A stretch of 64,000 nucleotides of DNA from Lobosporangium transversale (Eukaryota; Mortierellomycota; Mortierellomycetes; Mortierellales; Mortierellaceae), in assembly GCF_002105155.1 (NCBI RefSeq), contig NW_019028999.1:248001-312000 (forward strand). The letters are read 5' to 3'. A program made the position numbers and the translations under genes. Below, one piece after another: positions 35,601 through 47,108 of the stretch; position 1 is the first letter of the stretch; the number at the start of each line of letters is the position of its first letter. Below the pieces are notes generated by a model, which saw nothing but the letters and a program-made list of their open reading frames with translations, had not been told where the DNA came from and did no database searches.

Positions 35601-37558
35601 TTATTGAGCATAAAAAACTAACGCCTTAGCATTCTTTTTCAAAAAAAAAAAAAAAAAAAAAAAAAAAAACAGCCACTACTCAAAGTACACCTGATTATGT
35701 TTTATTCGACACTACTACATCTGCCAATGAATCAATTAGCTGTAGTTCTGGAGCTATTGGCGGACCCTTCCTTGGAACTGGGGACATCCGGTCGCTCTTT
35801 ACGCCGTCAACTGCCTCCAGTCTTCTAACACTAGATACGTCTCCTCCAAGACGGCCGGATCACTCTCGTCATCTAGGCGCTTTACCAGGATCGCCTTCTA
35901 CTCATAGCCCAAATGCATCGGTATCTGGAACAACCTTTGGATTGAGTCAAAGTCCAAGCAGTGTTAAACCATACTCCCGCACAACTTCGCTACCAGCAGA
36001 CCCATGGACGCCAAACAAGCACCAACAGCGTCAGTTACAGTCGTCAACCGGCTACCTCGGATCCATCGGCGAGCTACGCTCCACAGTGCCTGGATACTAT
36101 TCTCCTGGCGGTTACTCTCAGCCTCAGCAAGCATGTGTGTCTGCATCCGACCTTACATTCAGTAAAGCGCCTGGATTTCAAATATCACCTGCTTCGAGCC
36201 ATCGCTATTCTAGCGGAGATTCCCCAGTACATGGACCTATCAACACTATGCCAACTTTGGGCAACTTTGTGAATCATGCTTCACCTCAACGTTCATCATC
36301 TCAAAGGTCATCTATAGGTTTCTCCAATAATTGGAGCAGTCTACAGTACCTTGAAGAGAAACCGATCACTGGGATGACATTTGGACCTGGCTACGGACCA
36401 TCTCTGAACGGCGGAAATGGACGTGCGAGTCATCAGCAACAGATTAACTTTCAACAACAGTCTTCGCTTTATGGATATCAGCAACAATCTCCGTCCTTTC
36501 ACACGTATACACAAGCACAACAAGCACAACAAGCACAGCAAACGCAACAAGCACAATCTCAACAGCAGCAGCAGCAACAACAGGGGCTTTCAAGTCAACC
36601 ATACGCTTCTCATATTCATCCTCAACCGAGCATACCGTATCCGCAGCATCGTCAACGCCACTCGAGCCAAAACAGCGCGGCCAGCCATCATACAATGGGA
36701 CTTGGCCCCCTCGGGTGTGGGCCGAATTCAACTGGAGGGAGCGTCAACAGCGATGAATTCTCAACTGAGGAAGACAGTGATGAGGTCTTTGATGAGATGA
36801 GGAACCGTCAGAAGATGCAGTCCTCTTCATCTTCTTTATTCCAACCATCTCATGTTATCCAACCTGGTCATCATCAAAACATACTTGGAAGTGGATATGA
36901 AGGCTATTCGTCCCATAACTCTTCGTCCTCAAGTCTGCTGAACCGTCGAGGATCTGCAGGATCGACCCATAGCATCAGCCTTCACCACCACCAACAACAG
37001 CAACAGCAGCTTTATGGACCAAAAGCGTTAGATTGCTCTTCAAACCTAAGCAGCGCCAATCTTGATCTTTATATACAAAACCCGCTCGTGAACGCCATGG
37101 AAAAGCATTCTATCAATAACCAATCGGAGAGTGATATGAATGTCAACGGTGGCCGCACATCGCAGGGAAGAATTGGTCAGGCTTCTAACCGCCAATCTTC
37201 GGGCATAGGTCTACCCAGCTTTTTAGCAGGATCAAGGTTTGAGGATGATCGTAGTGGATTCTTCGCGAATGGCTTTGGTGGTATTATTGGTGAGGATGCT
37301 CATGGCTACGGCCATGTCAATGGGTCCTTTTCTGGGCCTGCTCAATTTCTCCATGGCAATCACTTTGGGACCACTACACATTCTAGCGCGCTTGAGAGCA
37401 TTGGAGGCGCTGGTGATAGCAATGGGCTCATCAATGATTATCGGGCTGGTGGCCATACTGTATCAACATCCCATCTCTTCTTGGAATCGCCACTACATCA
37501 TGGACAGGCGATAGATCGTACTGCCGAGGTGGATCATATTGCTCGATGGGATCGCTAA
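31991..37558 (+). CDS. Multi-KH-domain RNA-binding protein (BicC-related fungal family)
   Basis: Four exons, 31991-32308, 32928-33992, 34106-35561 and 35673-37558, give 1574 residues. KH-type segments recognised include IGGRKRQDIQELMAKTNTSI (about 323-342), SGKKNGKINRIMKATGAKIK (about 555-575) and IIGVGGKNIQRIMKKYGVYV (about 620-640). A degenerate one follows near 706 (LREIYEATNATILFP). The blocks ANEHREFISGKKNGKIN and EELPAEISFFVPEAYHKRII are strongly diagnostic of a conserved fungal KH family similar to Bicaudal-C. The last third is low complexity: Ser/Gln/His-rich with poly-Gln (near 36560-36580) and an acidic STEEDSDEVFDEM patch. A role in mRNA localisation or translational control is inferred from the family. 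Introns 1 (619 nt) and 3 contain long T or A tracts. Confidence 0.85.
32631..32662. repeat. T32 tract followed by A8 in KH intron 1
   Basis: Pure T run inside the intron 32309-32927. Confidence 0.95.
35641..35669. repeat. A29 tract abutting the acceptor of KH intron 3
   Basis: The intron 35562-35672 ends with A29 followed by CAG, so the acceptor is preceded by purines instead of a pyrimidine tract. Confidence 0.9.
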
Positions 37559-38389
37559 TCGTAGTAGTTTCAACATCCAGGTTATTAACCGAATTACGAT
37601 CATTAGCAGCTGCACTCGTGATTCAAATACCATTGTTACTCTTACACGCACGCAGTCAATGTTTTTCTCTCTTTCTCTAATCTGTGTATATGCTTTCTTT
37701 CTTTCTTCTTTCTTTGTTTTTTTTTTTTTTTTTTTGTGCCTGCTTTTACGTTTCAGCATTTTCTTGAGGTTTGTAGCATATTGTATCATAATCAATATTT
37801 TCTCATCCTCTATCACAAATCTGCAGTTTTTTTTTTTTTTTTTTTTTTTTTTTTGATTTCTGTGATACATATTGCATTGCACTTGTCAGTCTTTTCATAG
37901 ACTTGTTCTAGCGTTCAAACGCTATTCTCTGTGCTCTTTTATTCTTTCACAGTCGATTCCCATTGCATCATTTTAAACCCTTGCTAATCAATAACCTAAC
38001 AACAAAGACACTGAGCATAATAAAAAATAAAAATGTAAAGATCGTGTTTGTGAATCTAATGCATTGGAAGCCCGCACAATGTAAATTCTGTCGTTATCAA
38101 GAGACTAAAACACCGCTTCGCCATAACTGCCGGCAAGACACTGGTAAGAACCTCAAAATGCGACGACGCAGGCCCTGCTGCAACAGGAAAGAGAGTGGCG
38201 GCACTAAAGCAACCAACTTTGGGACCAAATGAAAGGGGGCGGATGGCAATAATACCAACTAAAGAGAACATGAAGCGCCATAAAAATAACAAGAAAAAAA
38301 AAAAAAAAAAAAAAAAAAGCAAAGATTTGGCATCATTACCAATAAACCATTTATAAGACTCTATCTTGTTAAGTTTTAAAGAGAGACTA
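37559..38389. other. Convergent spacer
   Basis: 3' flanks of the KH and BAG genes. T runs at 37717-37735 and 37827-37854 and an A25 run near 38294-38318. No gene seen. Confidence 0.5.
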
Positions 38390-38802
38390 TCAAAGACGCG
38401 CAGCCCTATCACTCTCCTTGACACGACCATTGAAAGCATCAATGTGATCTAATAGTTTCTGTGTCTCCTTGACAGCCTCCCGTCTTTTTACTCGGGCAAT
38501 CTCAAAATCAAATGGGCAAGTGACTCCATCAATAGCCAACAAAGATTGAAGAAGGTTTTCAGACATCATTCCATGGAGATCATGAAGCCTTTTACGGGCG
38601 GGCGGCATTCCAGCAGACATAACGAAAGGTTCTGGCTTAGATGATAGATAAGATTCAACTTCAGCTTCATACTTTGGGCAATGCTCTGACATAAATTTCT
38701 TGGATTTTTCTTGTAATTCTGATATCCTTAAGATCAATGCATATTCTTCAGGATCGCCATTCGTTGTTAGCTCTTTAATTTGCTCCACCTATACGTGTTT
38801 GC

Positions 38803-38836
<34 letters not shown>

Positions 38837-39204
38837 AAAATGAAACTTCATTATACATGCACTTAAGCTTCATACGGGATAGTTCTCGATCATCAAACGC
38901 CTCTTTGCAACTATTTATCAATAGCCGCAATGAAACCTACTGTAGGCTTGACTCCATTGACAGCAACTTTTGATCCAGGTTTGATACCAAAGCATGATAG
39001 TGGTGCATTATCATCTTTCATAGTTGCGCCGCCAAAGACCAAACTCAATCCACTGAGAGGCACGCCTGTCAAATCTCTGCAAATCTCTCGAAGCTCCTTT
39101 AATTTGATCTGGCCTAAAACTCTGCCTTCAAAGTCGACTACATACTTCCTATGATTCCATCGGATATGAAGAAGTGTATCAGGATCGTATCGTTCATATC
39201 GCGC
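38390..39204 (-). CDS. BAG-domain Hsp70 co-chaperone with ubiquitin-like domain (5' end unresolved)
   Basis: BAG proteins bind the Hsp70 ATPase domain and promote nucleotide exchange. Two certain exons: 39204-38941 (after a TTTCAG acceptor) and 38788-38390, joining in phase 0 at KPT-VEQIKE, 221 residues so far. The first encodes a ubiquitin-like fold (RWNHRKYVVDFEGRVLGQIK, LVFGGATMKDDNAPLSCFGI). The second is a BAG three-helix domain (RKRLHDLHGMMSENLLQSLL, VKRREAVKETQKLLDHIDAF). No ATG fits before ARYERYDPDTLL, so at least one 5' exon is missing. A candidate lies at 39615-39448 (minus) encoding a hydrophobic MTFFYFSLILLISSARYILN, which would make a Snl1-like membrane anchor, but I could not fix the junction. 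The intron at 38789-38940 carries a 30-nt A/T run. Confidence 0.82.
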
Positions 39205-40614
39205 CTGAAACAAGTGCTTGGGTAGCGCAGGCGTTAACCGCCAGAGGAATGAGAGAAAGGATGAAATGATGGACGAAATGATTCAGGGTAGTTTGACCCT
39301 GAGAAAAAAACAAAAAAAAAAAAGAAAAAAAAAAAAAAAAAGTCTATGTGTATATTGCTATCGACCTGGGTGCGAAAGAGCAACTAGAGAATACGAAATG
39401 GTATAACGATTAGTTGTTGAATCATCATTCTTGCTCGTCCAAAAGGTTCATATAAAACTAATGACCTCTTGACTTTCTTTTTGTGGCGTTGGCCCCTGTC
39501 TTTTTCCCTCTTTTTCTTTTCTATTTTTATATATGAGGAATGCCCTCCCCCACGTATTCAGAATGTACCTCGCTGAAGAGATGAGAAGGATGAGTGAAAA
39601 ATAAAAAAAAGTCATCTCAAAGACAGGTTCCTGAAAGTGGGGGACAACGTACATTTTGAACAAACAACGTACGTATGAATTTTGAATGAGAAATTAATTT
39701 TTGTGGCACGATCCATTCTCGAATCTGGGGAAAGACTGCCTATCATTCCTACTTAACTTTCTCTGGAGTTCACATTGATCATCTTGAATACTTGATGCTT
39801 GCCACCTAGTACTTTCTTAATAAAACGCCATCAAGCTAGGATAATCCAGTTTTTTAAATCTACTAGAGAAGTGTCTAGTTGAAAGGTCATTAAGGTGTTT
39901 AATACTTGCTACTCCTCCATACCCCATGCTCCATTGCAACCTCACTGCGGTGATCGTGATGAGCTGCTCTTCACGCTTTGCGCTTTGTCGGTTCGGCAAG
40001 CCCAACACAATATGTCCATCATATCGTGTATCGGTCAGCCATGCCAACTAGTTAAACTAGTGATTGGTATCTTGCTCTGTGAATCAGTGACATGCATGCA
40101 CCATATTTTATTGTGTTATCAGAGCTTGATTAAGACAATAGGTTGAGAACGTGTCAAGGTGAAAGCTTTGGGCCCAAGGGATTCAGATAATGGCCGACAG
40201 AGTACCCTATGAGTATCCATGGTTTAAGAATTTACGCTTGACTTTTATGGTCATACACTATTTTGACCCAAAGGAAATCAAGATATTGCTGTGATACATC
40301 TGGACATGGTTGTGCTGAATATCTTAGCTATCGTTGGTAACAATGCGGCCTCTATTCATATCTGCGGCAGCCGACTTGGGAAACGAGGTGTTGAGTTAGT
40401 CTTGGGCCCTACATTACATTACCGGATCAAATCAACAAGTTACCGGTTCAAGGAATAGGGTGAACGACAGGCTGTATAAATATTTATAGTTATCAATATC
40501 GATAAATGTCCAGATGCTCTTAAAGAAATGGTTTGTCTTCAAAGGAGCTATTTCACCATAGAAAGTTCATGAGCCATAGCATGACCCTGCTTGATGTTAT
40601 ACAAAAATGATCGA

Positions 40615-40645
<31 letters not shown>

Positions 40646-40937
40646 TCAATCCGAACCTCTGTTCTCTTTTCTTTTTAGCATTCTTTTCCTTCATCCTTTA
40701 GTTAACTTGCTCCTCAGCACAATCCTCCAAGTAATCCTTTCCTCAATCATAGCAACAAACTTTTCGTCCCTCATCCAACAGATCGGCATTCCGTAGACGT
40801 GACAGACCTTACGCTTCAATTTCTTTACGTTTTTTATTTTGTCCCTTGCCTTCCACCCCACTCACTTTCCAGATTTAACTTTCCAGAAAAAAAAAAAGGT
40901 CGTTTTCCCAAATCACTTGGTCATTTTAATCTGCAAC
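39205..40937. other. Spacer, possible 5' exon of BAG gene and promoter of next gene
   Basis: The left part probably includes the undefined 5' exon of the BAG gene. The middle (39700-40600) has no recognisable gene. A T run lies at about 40617-40640, followed by C/T-rich sequence before the next ATG. Confidence 0.4.
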
Positions 40938-43910
40938 ATGGGATTTTTCAACAAAACACTTTTGCCTGCACGATATGACAACGAGGATGTACAGATCAGT
41001 GCAGAACTGTGCTCGAAGATTGCAGTCAATGTTATTGGCCTTGCAAAGGTACATCAGCAAGACCATATCCATTACATTTAAGGCGAGGGGAGAAAAACAT
41101 AATCATTTACGTCGTGTTGAGTGCTTGCATCTGGCAGCGAGCAAGTTTCCCTTTTTTTTTTTTTTTTTTTTTTTTTTGGGCGTTAACTGCTTTCTTGCTG
41201 AATTTTCATAATTCACCAATAATATGTAATACATTGTCTGTGGTCATACCATACAGTGGCAAAATAGTCCACTCAAAGCATCGACTGATCCATGCATGGC
41301 TCTTTTGTTTTGGTGGAGAATGGCTGAAATACGAGAAGCAGTGAGCATTGGGGCGGCATATAATGTTCCTCCAACTGCAGCTGCAGTTGCAAAATCGGTA
41401 AAATGAATTAAGACGTATGCACCCTCTGGGTCTCTCTCGTTCATTTCCTGTTCAGTCAGAGATGGTTTTTTTTTTTTTTTTTTTTTTTTTGCTCTTGTCG
41501 CTATTGTAGGTCATCGACCAAGCTTGAATGGGCTCGCACCATGCCTAGCTTCATAAGCTTATAGATGTGTCTGGACACATGTCCAGTAGACTATATACAT
41601 CTTTCTATTACCATTCCTTATCTATTTTACATTACACTTCTGATATAACGTTTCTTTCCCTTCCATGTTGACTGAAGCCTAATCATAAATAGTAATCAAC
41701 CTTATTCTCACCCTTTGTCATGGGCAATGTAAAAGCCCTTCCTTTTATTCTTGAGCCATACCACAGTTTATATATCAATATCACAGATACTATTCATGTT
41801 TGGGTTTACAGTCTCCTTCTACTTCGAGCTCATTATGACTATAATGGCTGCCAACCATCCATCGTTTCTGTATTTGGTTGCAATCTGCTTATTTATTTTT
41901 TATATTCGTCTCTCTCCATCATGTCTTCAGAAGTCATAATAATTACGCCTCATAATATATTTATACATTATGAACACAAGATCCAATTACCTACAATCAT
42001 GTAAACCCTTTTGTTTTGGTGGTAGTGAGCGCTTTCCTGTGAAAAAAATTTTTTTTTGTGCAACGCTCTTCATCAAAGGAATGTCACTAACAGACGAGGT
42101 GCATTAGTAAACACATTTACAAATTGAGCACAAAAGGGCTAAAACAATGTTTGTTCAGATTTACAATCGGCCCTCTTTCGTGATCATCTTTTGGGATGTG
42201 AGCATCGCGATGGAACTTAATATTAAAAGACCGGAGAGTGAGCGAGGAAAAAAAAATCCCTTGATTGATCTAGAAGCCATGTGTGTGATCTGTAACACAA
42301 CTATAAAAAAAATCCTATCGCGTCATGATGGTTTCGTTTAAATTCGCACGCATATTTGTCAATGAATTTCGCTGCATTCGTCACCTGTGGTGATCTTACC
42401 CAGACCGGATTTTTTTTTTTTTTTTTTTTTTTTTGATAACAAGGATCCCTCAAGGGTCTTTCCCAGACTCGGATCACTTTATAGATTTATCCGAAATATC
42501 AGCCTGACTAACCATTGCCCATATACCATCTACAACTGAATAGGGTGAAATCACTATTCTCAGTGGAAATGAAGGCATGATTTGTATCAAGACAAGTGTC
42601 CAAGCTAAGGAGGCTATCATCAAGAATGCTGCTGCCTTGGAGCCCATTCAGGATGGCAATCAGTATACCTATACCATTCACACGCCCTTAGAAGAAACGC
42701 TGGAAAAATCTGTGGCCTTTCAAGTGTTCATCACCATCCCACGGGACCTGGATAGCCTAGAGTCGTTTACAATTGAAGGAACAAATTTGGAAATATCAAT
42801 TGGAAATATTAGCCATACATTCATCAGGCATTTAACCATCACAAATGCAAGAGGAGATATCTCAATTGATGTAATTTTTTTTTTTTTTTTTTTTTTTTTA
42901 GTCAATTGGTGTATCTATTTCGAAAGGCGGGAGAAGTGATCAACGGCTGACTCTTTCCTTCATTTTTTTTTTTTTTTTTTTTGTTTGGTTACTTATAGAG
43001 TTTCTATGGCGAGATTGCCACCATTACAAGTACAATCACAGGCGGCATCAAGGGTAAATATAGTGTAGCAAGACTCTTAGCAATCACGAAAGGTGGAAGG
43101 ATTATGTCAGATGTGCATTTACTCAACACGGATGACCAGGTTCCTTCACCCAAGGTCATCTGTTCTGCCCTTAATTATCGGATTGATCTAAACGTGGACG
43201 GTAGTGACCTCTTTGGACCATTTACAGTCGAAGCCAAGACGCAATGCTCGCCTCTGGAGGCCAAGGTCCTCTTAGCAAGTAGGACGCAGAGGCTTCTAGG
43301 TAACTTTATTAACTTTGGTGGGCCATTACGAGTCCAACTATCCAATAACTTCCAAGGAAGAGTTGAGACAAGGACGCACTATGGAAAGATTCATCTTGAA
43401 GAGCCAGAGTTTGTCAGGTTAGAGGGCGCAACGTTGACAATACCATCCGCGAGTGATCGCATTGCACCTACGCTAACGGCATGTCCGCAGGTCCATGTCG
43501 CTCAACTTCCTCATCACTCCTCCAATCCATTTTCTTCCAGGACATCATCCCAAGGTACAGCCATGTCCTGGGGTGATGATCACCATCCTCACCATTATTA
43601 TGATCGTGATACCCAACCAAAACAACTATCACAACAAATCCAATATATCGAGTTTCATCATCACCAACCTCTTTCTCCCGAGTCTCTCAACGGGTCTGAC
43701 TCCAACTCCAAGGCCGAGTCGACAACGGGGTCTATTGGTGAAGGTCGGTCAGTGGCAAGCAACTCTCGGTCTGAAAGACAAAGGAGAAAGGATGAGGAGA
43801 AGGACTGGATCATCACTCGAGAATTGATAGGCATGATTGGTGAAGGACCGGGGCTAGTCATGGCCAAGAACAGCAGTGGCGACATTTCGGTGGAGCTTTT
43901 CAGGCAATAA
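40938..43910 (+). CDS. DUF4097-like beta-rich protein
   Basis: Proposed exons 40938-41048, 42544-42870 and 42999-43910 join in phase 0 to 449 residues. The first begins MGFFNKTLLPARYDNEDVQI and ends VNVIGLAK; joining to GEITILSGNEGMICIKTSVQ gives a continuous beta-strand pattern. The central region has repeated short strands (FTIEGTNLEISIGN, LTITNARGDISID, SFYGEIATITSTITGG, YSVARLLAITKGGRIMSD), typical of DUF4097-type beta-helix or adhesin-like domains. The C-terminal part is Ser/His-rich with a final LVMAKNSSGDISVELFRQ that repeats the strand motif. No signal peptide. Function unknown. The first intron would be 1495 nt, far longer than others here, so an extra exon may have been missed. Confidence 0.68.
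41152..41177. repeat. T26 tract in DUF4097-like gene intron 1
   Basis: Pure T run about 100 bp after the first exon. Further T runs lie near 41468-41490, 42410-42434, 42875-42899 and 42964-42982. Confidence 0.95.
41250..41444 (-). other. Coding-like antisense stretch inside the long intron
   Basis: Minus-strand open frame MNERDPEGAYVLIHFTDFAT followed by a small-residue-rich segment (ATAAAVGGTLYAAPMLTASR). The composition looks protein-like, unlike the AT-rich surroundings. I do not recognise it. It could be a fragment of an inserted gene or chance. Confidence 0.25.
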
Positions 43911-44603
43911 AAAATAAAACCATCCATTATTATCATTGTTCTTTTTACGCGTACTTGTGCGTGTATCGGGTAAAAACATAAGAGAATTATAACCATTTCT
44001 GTAAAGACTCCATTTTATACCTAACGACCATATACCGCCCTCCTAGCGACCGAATTGTGCTCAAAGAAACCCATTATTCGTCAACGTCACGCCTTCAACA
44101 AAGCCTGGTACTTCGAGCACCATAGCCAGAGCGACATGAACATTACTGAGTTTAATGGATTGCTTAGTTACCACGACGACAACGCTGATGAATTGTCGCC
44201 GCTTGAGACAGGGATAGGGCATCGGTTTTTGTTATAGATGTGATGGCGTGTTTGGTGAGCATTAGGATGAAGGACGGCAAGGACCAAATGATTGAGCGCG
44301 TTGATAACACATTCCGTTTAGACGTGAATGGATGGATCAAACATTTTGCACATGGAGTATTTTGATATTAGAACATGGTCTATCTGGCTCACAGATAACG
44401 ATAACGGTCTTGTCTAGTTTCTTATCAGTTCAGTAAAAATTAAAAAAAAGATCACCCATAACATCATTTGTAGAGCTTATCGTCGATTAAAAGAGTTTTT
44501 TATTTCATTTTTTATTTACAAAAGTATTATTGATCTTATTTTAAAACAAACTCATTTTTGCAATATCGAACGAGCATACAGACGCCACCAGGCTATTAGG
44601 GAT
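43911..44603. other. Convergent spacer with a small open frame
   Basis: Contains the open frame 44055-44237 (60 codons, beginning MCSKKPIIRQRHAFNKAWYF) with codon use unlike the AT-rich flank. No family recognised and no clear start or splice context, so it is noted only. The right end holds the GAPDH 3' UTR. Confidence 0.35.
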
Positions 44604-46251
<1,648 letters not shown>

Positions 46252-46340
46252 GTTTGTAAAGACGTGTATGGAAGAGAGTGGTGGAGAATGTTGGGGTTAA
46301 TGTGGAAAGAAAAGAAGAGAAAGGAACGGGATTCGAAGCA

Positions 46341-46350
46341 TTTAAATATT
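46341..46350 (-). promoter_or_regulatory. TATA-like element of GAPDH
   Basis: On the minus strand AATATTTAAA lies about 90 bp upstream of the GAPDH ATG. Motif evidence only. Confidence 0.35.
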
Positions 46351-47108
46351 TCAATGGTCCCTGGTTGAGTGACTGTTTGGAGAACAATTTGCTCGTAACG
46401 TCATGAATTTCACTTCCGTTCTTTTCCTTCGGACCCAACTGGGAGCCTTAGACATTTATGCTTTTGTCGAATGTCTTCAACATGGATATTCTAGATAGAA
46501 TGACCTATTGTTGCATCAAAGCTTTCGGGCACCAGTACCTAAGGCCCTTTGCTCTCCATCATAATGATTCTTACTACTACTTTTAAAGATCCCATTCCAG
46601 TCTACAGTTTCGTACAAACATGGTATGGAGATGGTTTATATCTTCTCGATTATGAAAAGAAGCGTATTCTTAATCAACCAAGCATGGAAACTTCCCGTAA
46701 TACAAAGCAGCAACAAAGTGCGAATCCGAAGTAGACGAAATCACTCTTGGCCACCATTGAGTATCCTAAAGAGGCAAGCCCGCTTCAAACACAAAATTAA
46801 CTTTTTTTGAGAGGAGTGGGAATATTGCCCACGGAAAAGTTTTTTTTAGCGCTTGCCATGGTCCGACTGGGTCTTTTTTTTTACTGGTTACATACCCAAC
46901 CTAATGCATCAAAGGTTGTGTGAACGCCCCATGGTTGTGGGCAAACAATTAGTCTTTAAGGTACGCCGACTCTGCCCTGTGATTTTCTCTCACGGCCTGA
47001 TTGAATTACAAAGTTCATTTTCAACAATTAAGGGTGATACGTTCCTGTGACTCCATTCAAAGAAAAAAAAAAATCAACTGCCTGAATGTCACCTCTTCCA
47101 TTTCACTC
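46351..47108. other. Divergent promoter region between GAPDH and Pol eta
   Basis: No gene seen. Short T and A runs near 46874-46883 and 47063-47073. Confidence 0.45.

Noticed and set aside
39215-39260. tRNA-like string GGGTAGCGCAGGCG
   Set aside because: No acceptor stem, anticodon arm or T-loop box (GGTTCRANNCC) can be paired around it.
39895-40047. Minus-strand frame containing RYDGHIVLGLPNRQSAKREE
   Set aside because: Short, no start or splice context, and no recognisable family; not enough to call a gene.
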